NCBI GenBank assembly: GCA_021733795.1
Contig: JAIPKB010000006.1
Coordinates: 1 to 60,865, forward strand
Direction: 5' to 3'
DNA: 60,865 nt
Source: Akkermansiaceae bacterium
GTDB taxonomy: Bacteria; Verrucomicrobiota; Verrucomicrobiia; Verrucomicrobiales; Akkermansiaceae
How positions within the stretch are numbered: position 1 is the first letter of the stretch; every line of letters begins with the position of its first letter. A program made the position numbers and the translations under genes. Positions 26,511 to 33,804 of this stretch are shown here, piece after piece. The notes under the pieces are model-generated. The model was not told the DNA's origin. It was given only the letters and a program-made list of their open reading frames with translations, and ran no database searches.

Positions 26511-28391
26511 TCAGCGTGCTCTACTGTTGATCTGGGCTCTTCTGGCCGCGAGCACCTCAATGTTACCTCGGTCTGTATCGCTGAATAGCGCCTCGGCATC
26601 TGCAAAAGTCAGCCCGGGAACGCACTTGTATCCCGGCTGCTTCTCCGCCCACTTCCGCAGCTCGGCGCTGGTGAAATCCACGCCATAGCTGGCGTAAATG
26701 GTGTTGATTTCGTTTCGAACACGCGTCGCATCCCATGTTGCGACCAGTTCGGGCCTCAATGGCGCAGACCCGGGTAACGCCCTCTCAGGCTGATTGCCAC
26801 CCAAGAGCAAGTCCCTCCGGGCGGCGAGCGCCTCGATATCGTGGCGCTCTTCCACGGAGAACCTCTCTTCCGCTTGCTCGAACGTGAGTCCGGGAACGGG
26901 TTGATACCAGGGTTGTTTCTCCGCCCAATCCTGAAGTTCCTTTTTGGGGAAAACAACTCCATGACGAGCGTAGATCGTGTTGATCTCGGCTCGCACCCTT
27001 GCCTCGTCCCAACTCTCGATTTCTTCTGGTTTCAAATTGCCAGACATTGCAGATGGTGGCTCTTGATCCACAGGCAAAGCCTTGAGAACGATTGGCGAAC
27101 CGGAGACGACGTCCATCTCAATGTCCGGACTCACCCCGCGCCCGGCCAGAGGGGATTCGTCAACCGGCAGCGCGGCATGTCCTTCCTCGATCTGTATTCG
27201 GTTCCAACGTTCAACCAGGCGAGTGACGTTGGTCTTCACGATATAACCGAATTCCTCGTCTGCGTCCTTGATGGTTTTCCCCGGAACCGCCCTATACCAT
27301 GGTTGCTGCGCTGCCCAGTTTTGAGCTTCCGCACTCTCGAAAACCGCTCCATGGCGGGCATAAATGTTGAGAATGATGTCCTCGACCTCGCCCGCATTCA
27401 GCTTTGATATCGTGAAAGGCGCGATGGGCATTTCATACGCTGTATTCCGAATCTTTTCCAAGGCAGAGGCATCGAGGCCGGATCTGGAGGCAGATTCCGG
27501 CAAGGAATGCCCTAGGTCCCATGTTTCTTCGGCCATTCTCTCATTTTGGGCGGAGAGAGCCTCCTGCTGCGCGATCCTCTCTCGATGGGAAATGGCTTCC
27601 GCCGCCCCATATTCCTTCCCTTTCTGAACAGCGGTGATCATGAGAGAGGACCAGACAAATGCCCCCAAGAATTGAATCAACTTGCTTCGCTTTTGAAGAG
27701 GTCGCCTTGTGACGGGTGAATCCACGTTGTCCATGTCCACTGTTGCGGGCATCGGGCTATAGACGCTGGCGGGGTAGCGGGAGAAGGCCATGGCAAACAG
27801 CACTCCTGCGCCGGCACATAATGCGAGCACGAAGAAATCGATCCAAATGTTGATAGGTGCTCCAGCTTTTGTCTTTGAGTAGAGAAAAGTCGCGCCGATC
27901 ATCCACCCGAAAAGCGCCATCCACATCCGGGAACACTTCTTCAGGACATCATTGAGTTCATGCCATTGCATGAATGCCTTGTATTCGAGCTCTCCCAGCT
28001 CGCGTTCGAGTCGGTCAAGCATTTGACGGGCCTTGCTCAAGTCCTGGGTGAGTTTCTTGTTTTCGCTGTTTCTCAGGTCAAGACTGCCGTCCTTAGTTCT
28101 CAATAGACCCGGACGCTCTGAACGCTCGGTAGCAACATCCACGAATTCCCTCAGAGCGATGCAGTCCGGATGAATCTGCTTGAACCGTTGACGTTCGGCT
28201 TCCGTGAGCCATGCGACCTGCCCCCCGGCGGGAAGATCCTTACGGAGTTTGCGCGAGATCCATGCGTTTTTCACCAAGGCCCCAAGCAAATACAACGGCA
28301 ACAGGGCGGCTGCGATCACCGCTGCCACCAGCGCCAAACCAATAATGAGTCCGATCCCTTGTCCGATCTGATCAGCCTTCTTTCTTGCCAT
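26511..28391 (-). CDS. membrane protein with three YARHG domains
   Basis: The 626-residue product begins MARKKADQIGQGIGLIIGLA with an N-terminal membrane segment. A coiled coil (LSKARQMLDRLERELGELEY) and a second hydrophobic pair (FGWMIGATFLYSK, FFVLALCAGAGVLFAMAF) follow, then a third near LIQFLGAFVWSSLM. The C-terminal half carries three YARHG units: IILNIYARHGAVF..QPWYRAVPG, INTIYARHGVVF..QPWYQPVPG, INTIYASYGVDF..QPGYKCVPG. YARHG domains are thought to be extracytoplasmic and of unknown role. Its start overlaps the DUF4236 gene by 20 bases. Confidence 0.75.
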   Translation of the reverse strand: MARKKADQIGQGIGLIIGLALVAAVIAAALLPLYLLGALVKNAWISRKLRKDLPAGGQVAWLTEAERQRFKQIHPDCIALREFVDVATERSERPGLLRTKDGSLDLRNSENKKLTQDLSKARQMLDRLERELGELEYKAFMQWHELNDVLKKCSRMWMALFGWMIGATFLYSKTKAGAPINIWIDFFVLALCAGAGVLFAMAFSRYPASVYSPMPATVDMDNVDSPVTRRPLQKRSKLIQFLGAFVWSSLMITAVQKGKEYGAAEAISHRERIAQQEALSAQNERMAEETWDLGHSLPESASRSGLDASALEKIRNTAYEMPIAPFTISKLNAGEVEDIILNIYARHGAVFESAEAQNWAAQQPWYRAVPGKTIKDADEEFGYIVKTNVTRLVERWNRIQIEEGHAALPVDESPLAGRGVSPDIEMDVVSGSPIVLKALPVDQEPPSAMSGNLKPEEIESWDEARVRAEINTIYARHGVVFPKKELQDWAEKQPWYQPVPGLTFEQAEERFSVEERHDIEALAARRDLLLGGNQPERALPGSAPLRPELVATWDATRVRNEINTIYASYGVDFTSAELRKWAEKQPGYKCVPGLTFADAEALFSDTDRGNIEVLAARRAQINSRAR

Positions 28392-28686
28392 GGTTTTTTC
28401 CGAGTAATTTATTGATTCGTGCGCTCCTGAGATCATCGCGGGAAGGCGGGACTTTATCAGATGGAGATTGAGCCGAATGCCGGATGTTTTTTGTCAGGAA
28501 AAGACCGGTCCCCGTCATTCCCACGGTTCCCCGGACATTGGACTTTCCCAACGTGATCCGGAATCCCTGCCTGCCGATGCTCAGGGAGATGCCCCATTTG
28601 AATACGTTCAGCCAGAGCATGCCCGGAATGATCGGGAAACGCCGGTAGAACCGGACCAGTGGGAGTTTGGGAAGGCGGAGCGCCAT
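28372..28686 (-). CDS. DUF4236 protein
   Basis: The 104-residue product starting MALRLPKLPLVRFYRRFPII shows PGMLWLNVFKWGISLSIG then GFRITLG and TVGMTGTGLFLTK. This is the DUF4236 signature (PG...N.....G.S.S.G...G....T.G..GTGL). Members are small, often encoded beside membrane proteins. An upstream ATG at 28716 is possible but would overlap the preceding gene by 26 bases. Confidence 0.7.
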   Translation of the reverse strand: MALRLPKLPLVRFYRRFPIIPGMLWLNVFKWGISLSIGRQGFRITLGKSNVRGTVGMTGTGLFLTKNIRHSAQSPSDKVPPSRDDLRSARINKLLGKNHGKKEG

Positions 28687-28690
28687 TGGT

Positions 28691-29761
28691 TCAATGGGCT
28701 TGGTTGGAAATCTCATCCGCGGCGGCGATCAAAGCGTTGACCCATTTCGTTACCGCATCCTGAAGATCGATCTGGGTGACGTGAATATCCCATGATTCCA
28801 AGAGGTGGCGGCCGTCGCATGGTCGGATTCTCGACGAGCACTCCCGCATGGGTGCGGTGCTGACCAAAGCCCGGGCAAATTCCTGCGACTTCTGATCCCT
28901 ATCAAAGACAGTGAGTTTCCAATCAGTGAGAGAGTGGGCGAGATCCAAAACAATGCGATGTCCCTGAATCGAGAAATCCACGGCAAACACAATCCGCTGC
29001 CAAACCCAGACTTTTGTCACGCATCCGTGCTTTTCGAGTTCGTTCTTGAGATTCTCTTCCAGGGCGTAGTTGTAGCCATCAAGCCGGTTGAGCAGAGTCT
29101 GGCGTTCTGCCACGAGTTGCTCGATCGTCTCGTTGTGCTTCAGGAAAAAATCCGTGAATTCCCTGTTGGTTTGGCTCTCTCCGGCGAGGCGGGACGTGGT
29201 TTCCATAAAATCGATGAGGTAAGTGACCCATTTGGGATTCGCTGAGGGGAGATAGATTCCGAGCGAACTCCGAACGTGGCTCCAAAGTTGTGGGTAGGAA
29301 AAACGTAGAAACCCACCCGGCAGTGGTGGTTTCCACAATGGTGCGTGCAGACCAAGCACCGCTTTAACGGTAACCAACTTGTCTTTACCGAGGGCATCGA
29401 TGACGCGCCCGTAATTCTCAAAGTCGTTTGCTTCCCAGTGATAGATCTTGTTTTCGATACCTATCACAAAAACATCGCCATCGATCACTAGATCGATTCT
29501 CTTGCCGTCTTCAGCGGGATATTCCCTTTCGATCGAAATTATTTCCGAAACATCAACGCCTTTGTGCCCGGCCATTTCCAGGAACGCAGTGACCAGAAGG
29601 CCCTTCAATCCGTGTTCCTCCTTGGGATCGAAGTAGAACGCGAGTATGTTGCTCGCCACGTTCTCGTAGTGCGCTTGCCCCGAGATCTCCATGAAAGTCC
29701 TTGCCTTCGCTTCGCGGGGAAGGGATTGGAAATCGAGCAACAGATTTAGGTAGTCGTTCAT
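28691..29761 (-). CDS. PD-(D/E)XK nuclease superfamily protein (PDDEXK_4-like)
   Basis: The 356-residue product has an early helical domain (NVASNILAFYFDPKEEHGLK, LLVTAFLEMAG) and a nuclease core: EREYPAEDGKRIDLVIDGDV then FVIGIENKIYHWEAND, with the aspartate in RIDLVI and the E-N-K in GIENKI as catalytic candidates. A long helix (ETIEQLVAERQTLLNRLDGY) and a C-terminal beta domain follow. The start overlaps the stop of the HsdR-HsdS chimera by 4 bases, implying coupled translation. Probably a DNA nuclease in a defence context. Confidence 0.7.
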   Translation of the reverse strand: MNDYLNLLLDFQSLPREAKARTFMEISGQAHYENVASNILAFYFDPKEEHGLKGLLVTAFLEMAGHKGVDVSEIISIEREYPAEDGKRIDLVIDGDVFVIGIENKIYHWEANDFENYGRVIDALGKDKLVTVKAVLGLHAPLWKPPLPGGFLRFSYPQLWSHVRSSLGIYLPSANPKWVTYLIDFMETTSRLAGESQTNREFTDFFLKHNETIEQLVAERQTLLNRLDGYNYALEENLKNELEKHGCVTKVWVWQRIVFAVDFSIQGHRIVLDLAHSLTDWKLTVFDRDQKSQEFARALVSTAPMRECSSRIRPCDGRHLLESWDIHVTQIDLQDAVTKWVNALIAAADEISNQAH

Positions 29762-31164
29762 ACCGTGGCGGATCGCTTCCGACGGGTTTTAGTTGCTGAT
29801 GGTAATGACTCGGCCAACTTCAATCTTTCCAACAATTTACTCGCCGGTTCGTCGTTGGGGTCTTGGGGGACGAGTTCGCCGCGGAAGGCTTTGGCGAGGG
29901 TGGCGGGGGTGAGGCGCTCGACGGTCTTTTGCGCGGTGGCGAGGCGGGCTTCGATCCGGTCGGCGAAGGCGAACAGGTCTTCGACCCGGCGGACGATTTC
30001 TTGTTGTTCGGGGCTGAGATTATCCGGGCGGCGGAGATCACAGAACCAAATGCCGCTGCGGGTGTCCAACTGACGGAGGTAGGGCCGGCCGTTGGTGGAA
30101 AAGGCGAAGGGCAGGCGGAACTCGCCCTTGGCCCCCCAGTTGTCGGGGTGGACCAGGGTTTCCCCGGAAGGCCCGAAGCCCCGGTTGTATCGCTTGGCCT
30201 GCTGGAGGGCGGCAGAGACATCGACGTGCTTCCGCTTCGCCTCGACGGGTGCCATTGGCGTAAGACCGACGAAAAGGACGTAATCGGCAGGCCCCCTGGT
30301 GGTCGGCCATTCGGCAATCGCCATGTTCTTGCCCTTCTCGGGCCGGGTGCCCTTGGAATAGCGGAGTTTTACGGAATCGGCCATCCAGCCCGCCTGGCGG
30401 AGTTGCACGTCGATGAGGAGGCGGGTTTCGGCTTCATCAAGGTGGACGTGGGAAGCGGCGGCGGTGGAGGCCTTGACGATGGACGCAACCGCTTTCGGAG
30501 TCTGGGTGGCGGCCTTGGCCTGTTTCGCGGTGAGGCGGTTCTGAAGGGCCAGTTTTTCCGCCTCGACTTCGGCGGCCATGGTTTCCCAGAAGGATTGGTC
30601 GTCCTTGGCAGCCTTGAGCTGCGCTTCCAAGGCATCGAGTTGCTGGGTTTTCTCGTGATGAGCGGCCTGGTGGTCGGCCAGTGCCTTGGAGAGGGTCGCC
30701 AATTCGGTGCGGAGATCCTCGGTCTCGTTCTCCGGTGGTTGGGGCGGAATGAAAGGGCCGGATTTGAAATTTGGCTCCTTGAACGTGCGGTGGAACCAAA
30801 CGCCGAGCTGCCAAGTGATCTTGAGCGTTGCCAGGGCGATGCGGTGGTCTCCGGTGAGGGAGTGATTGGCCGCATTGCCGGTGCGGCGGACCTCGCCGAA
30901 GAGTTGGTGGATCTCGTAGGGAAGGATCCCGTGATCGCGGAGGCGGCTCAGGAGTTCGTATTGCCCGTCATCCGGCCGATCCAGAATCCCGACGCTTGAG
31001 GCCACGAGCTGGGCGAGGAGTTCGGCGAGCTGCCGCAGTTTCAGCAGGCAGGTGTTGGGATCGTCGGCAAAATACCGCTCCGCCAGCATTCCGAGGCGCA
31101 AAAGTTGCTCATCGTGCGATTGCAGATGGGCAAAATTGCTGCGCAGAGGCGGGCGTGGGTTCAT
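29758..31164 (-). CDS. chimera of HsdR nuclease domain and HsdS C-terminus
   Basis: The 468-residue product has an N-terminal DUF4145-like helical domain (residues about 10-130: LLKLRQLAELLAQLVA, VRRTGNAANHSLTGDHRIAL) and a coiled coil (about 150-225). An HsdR-type nuclease domain follows: ETRLLIDVQLRQAGWMADSV, RPEKGKNMAIAEWPTTRGPA, then DYVLFVG (near 293) and APVEAKRK (near 308), and QQAKRYNRGFG. Where HsdR should continue to helicase motors, residue about 380 switches to an HsdS tail: LSPEQQEIVRRVEDLFAFAD, RLATAQKTVERLTPATLAKA, FRGELVPQDPNDEPASKLLE. Frame and length are intact. No helicase, target-recognition or methylase domain remains. Confidence 0.75.
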   Translation of the reverse strand: MNPRPPLRSNFAHLQSHDEQLLRLGMLAERYFADDPNTCLLKLRQLAELLAQLVASSVGILDRPDDGQYELLSRLRDHGILPYEIHQLFGEVRRTGNAANHSLTGDHRIALATLKITWQLGVWFHRTFKEPNFKSGPFIPPQPPENETEDLRTELATLSKALADHQAAHHEKTQQLDALEAQLKAAKDDQSFWETMAAEVEAEKLALQNRLTAKQAKAATQTPKAVASIVKASTAAASHVHLDEAETRLLIDVQLRQAGWMADSVKLRYSKGTRPEKGKNMAIAEWPTTRGPADYVLFVGLTPMAPVEAKRKHVDVSAALQQAKRYNRGFGPSGETLVHPDNWGAKGEFRLPFAFSTNGRPYLRQLDTRSGIWFCDLRRPDNLSPEQQEIVRRVEDLFAFADRIEARLATAQKTVERLTPATLAKAFRGELVPQDPNDEPASKLLERLKLAESLPSATKTRRKRSATV

Positions 31165-31612
31165 ATGGGAGTCGCGAAGACTCTAACGTCTGCATGTCGG
31201 AAGGGAAGCGCTAAAAACGCCATCCGTCAAATAACTTGGCGAGGAAGCCGATTCTTCACTGCCGTCCATACTTGAACCTAGGCACGGTCCGTGTTCCCTT
31301 GCCGCTGGGAGGTCTTTTGCCCCGGCGCGGGTGCCTGAGCCACAATCGGAACTCCCGCTCCTTCCGGCCGGCCTGCCGGGCCTCGGTGACTTAGTGCCCT
31401 CGCTCCCGCTGATTCTATGGCAGTAACCTGTGCCGCGATCCGTTCCAGTCTACCGCCTCCTACACTACCCGGGAGTCAAACCTTGACCGTGGTTGGACCC
31501 GCGTGATCACCGCCTGCGGCACGGCGGAATTGAGAGACCTTGATCAACCGGGATCATTGTTACCGGAAGAAAATGCACCGGAAATGCACCGCTCCAAGAT
31601 TTGCCCCCTAAA
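31165..31612. other. intergenic, no gene recognised
   Basis: No ORF or RNA can be supported between the chimera gene and the left island repeat; the sequence looks like mixed gene scraps. Confidence 0.35.
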
Positions 31613-31700
31613 AAAAAGGGAGCCTTTTGGCTCCCTAAGTCGTTGTTTTTGATGCTGGTACTCCGGGAGGGATTCGAACCCACGACCAATTGATTAAGAG
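31613..31700 (-). repeat. island end repeat: tRNA-Lys 3' part plus terminator (att site)
   Basis: Positions align without gaps (offset 11,434) with 43047-43134. A 38-bp block at 31663-31700 is identical to the 3' part of tRNA-Lys (anticodon side through the T arm). The hairpin terminator region at 31613-31645 is also matched. About seven mismatches lie between, mainly at 31646-31656. The tRNA 5' half is missing here, so this is the displaced end of an integration site. Confidence 0.85.
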
Positions 31701-31876
31701 AGTATCGTTTTTCTGTTACAGTTTGCATAATTCGACACATTATGGCCGATACTGGCCGCAACTTGCCATCAGTATTTTGCACCATTTTGGCCAACTGGAA
31801 CCGCGGTGGCAATCTGGTTGTCGCCATTTGTCGCCACCATTTCAGTTAGACGGCAGTTGACACGGCCAACACCGGC
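31701..31876. other. att-flanking region with short direct repeats
   Basis: The stretch contains TTGTCGCCATTTGTCGCCAC near 31818, two direct copies of TTGTCGCCA, between the attachment core and the excisionase gene. These could be arm or Xis binding sites; this is inference from position only. Confidence 0.3.
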
Positions 31877-32086
31877 ATGGACCAGCCAACTGACCCGCCG
31901 CGCACCGAACCAACCGCCGACCCGCTACTCACCGAAAAAGACGCCTGCACCTACCTGAAGGTGAGCAAACGCAACCTCTACTGCTGGCGCATGGCCGGAC
32001 TGATCCCGTATTTCAAGATCGGCCGGGCGGTGCGGTTCCGGAAGTCGGAGGTGGATGCGGCGCTGGAGCGGATGCGGATGGGATAG
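31877..32086 (+). CDS. excisionase-type MerR-like helix-turn-helix protein
   Basis: The 69-residue product reads DPLLTEKDACTYLKVSKRNL, YCWRMAGLIPYFKIGRAVRF and RKSEVDAALERM. This is the winged HTH_17/excisionase pattern (LT...A..YL.VS...LY.W...G.IP..KIGR.VRF...E.D.WL). Its place about 180 bases inside the left att repeat fits a recombination directionality factor or island regulator. No integrase gene accompanies it. Confidence 0.8.
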   Translation: MDQPTDPPRTEPTADPLLTEKDACTYLKVSKRNLYCWRMAGLIPYFKIGRAVRFRKSEVDAALERMRMG

Positions 32087-32173
32087 CATTACCTCGTACG
32101 TTGATAGAATAAACGAGGAGTCATCACCCAGTTGTGGCAGCCATGAGTGTGGCTGTGAACTTATGGTGCACAC

Positions 32174-33559
32174 TCAGCTTAAAGATACCCCTTTATCCCA
32201 AAGCTCACGGAGTGCTTCTTCTATGACGGCAGCAGATAAACCCACGCCCTTTTCGAGGCCTCGGATCTGAATCATACGGGTAATCTGGGTGTCCAGGTCT
32301 TCCTTTCGGCGCATCAAGATACGGTGCTGGTCGCGGGGATGGCTGTACCAAGGAATCAGGCCAAAAGAATAGGGAGTCTTTTCGTTGATCTCTTCTATGA
32401 GCAGTTGGAGGACGGCTTTGGAGTTTTGTTCATAGTCCAGCGTCTCGAAGCCGATCTGATCGCGGGCTGCGCTTTCAACGCATGGTGTCATGCCCATGTC
32501 AATTTCGTTATCATGCAGGTTCCAGATCCAGTTCAGGATCTTGGCAGCATTTGCAGACAAGCTGTAGGTCTCTGCCGGATCCCTGCGATTTCGTGCCTCT
32601 AGGATCGATCCTTTGACCAGCTCCCAAGTCCAACCATTCTCAAGCGTGGCCCCAAGCAACCATCCAGTGCCAGCTTCATCCTCCAAGGTGGCGGCAGGAC
32701 GTAACCCACGGGCCAATCGTAGATCACCGAGAAATTCCTTCAGCTCGTATGGCGTCAGACGAGCATCGGTTGCCACTGCGGGCAGTGCGTGCACCAATTC
32801 AGCCCTACTGTGAATCTCAAACAGGATACACGACTGCACGTTACTGTCGAAATCTCTATTGAGGACAAGGTCCTCGATCATCTGGATGTAGGCCCGTGAG
32901 GCGTCTTTGTCTCTCTTTTTCATGCGGTATGGAAAGACGGGGTTATCGAGGACTCTTTTGCTCGCCTGATTCTCCTTCTCTTCATCCACGAGCGTGAGCT
33001 TGAGATTGGCGGGCCAACCTCCGTTCTTTTCCATTTTGACCTGGTGGGGAGTTTTGAGGCAGATCTCCTTCACGTAGCTTCCAACGCGCGAGTAGCTTCC
33101 GGCCCCTCGCAAAAACGCCTGCGATCCAATGCGGTTTTCCGGAACAAAGTCGCCTGTGTTCTTGGCGCCCTGGATCCATTTCAGCACTTTCAGGGCGTTG
33201 TCGGTGAGGTGCCATGGGTTTTCACTTTCAAATCCAACCCATGCGTCTTTAATTACCTCGTCCCACTCGTGACCTTCCCTGAGGACGATCCAGAGAGTGT
33301 CCGACACGGTATGGCCGAAATGATCCCTGCTCTCGGCTCTGAATTGTATCTCAAACGACTCCCTAGACGCTCTCGTGGCGGCAGAATCCAGCATTTGCCT
33401 CGCCCTGCGATCATTGGCCCGGGTTTCGGAGAACAGCCTTCTCAACTCCTCATGGGGCGTCACCTCCTGACTCCCTGTCCAGAACGGAATGAAAGAGGTT
33501 TGGCGGATGTTCTCCAGACAAGCCTCAATCACCGATTCCACCATTTCTTCGGCGTTCAC
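32174..33559 (-). CDS. hypothetical protein with internal duplication (461 aa)
   Basis: No family is recognised. Two regions resemble each other: W..L.EGHEWDEVIKDAWVGF then HLTDNALKVLKWI, IGSQAFLRG and VKEICLKTP (about residues 88-170); and W...LENGWTWELVKGSILEA then YSLSANAAKILNWIW, IGFETLDYE and LIEEINEKTP (about 300-395). The gene lies between a complete excisionase gene and a second, partial excisionase copy. Cytosolic, no signal peptide. Confidence 0.6.
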   Translation of the reverse strand: MNAEEMVESVIEACLENIRQTSFIPFWTGSQEVTPHEELRRLFSETRANDRRARQMLDSAATRASRESFEIQFRAESRDHFGHTVSDTLWIVLREGHEWDEVIKDAWVGFESENPWHLTDNALKVLKWIQGAKNTGDFVPENRIGSQAFLRGAGSYSRVGSYVKEICLKTPHQVKMEKNGGWPANLKLTLVDEEKENQASKRVLDNPVFPYRMKKRDKDASRAYIQMIEDLVLNRDFDSNVQSCILFEIHSRAELVHALPAVATDARLTPYELKEFLGDLRLARGLRPAATLEDEAGTGWLLGATLENGWTWELVKGSILEARNRRDPAETYSLSANAAKILNWIWNLHDNEIDMGMTPCVESAARDQIGFETLDYEQNSKAVLQLLIEEINEKTPYSFGLIPWYSHPRDQHRILMRRKEDLDTQITRMIQIRGLEKGVGLSAAVIEEALRELWDKGVSLS

Positions 33560-33679
33560 ACTACTCTATAACATGGGGAATGCGATCTGCAACTTCAAGG
33601 AGCGGGCTTTAGGCGGCCTGGGCTTGTGGACGGTGATGTCAGCGGGTGTGACACCGGCGGAGAAGCCTCCCGGGTTCAG

Positions 33680-33763
33680 TACACCCTAATCGGCCGCGCC
33701 GTCAGGTTCCGGAAATCCGAGGTGGACGCAGCGCTGGAGCGGATGAGGATGGCCGCGATTTGA
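33680..33763 (+). pseudogene. excisionase fragment, second copy
   Basis: It reads YTLIGRAVRFRKSEVDAALE then RMRMAAI and a stop. It matches the C-terminal half of the gene at 31877 (IGRAVRFRKSEVDAALERMRM) with synonymous differences in DNA. The N-terminal helix-turn-helix is gone. Confidence 0.75.
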
Positions 33764-33804
33764 TCAGTTGCCAAATGAGCCCCAAAGGTGGTATGGCGGG
33801 CTCC

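Noticed and set aside
31663-31700. Possible second tRNA-Lys gene on the left side of the island
   Set aside because: Only the 3' part is present; the D arm and 5' acceptor strand are missing, so it is an att remnant, not a tRNA.
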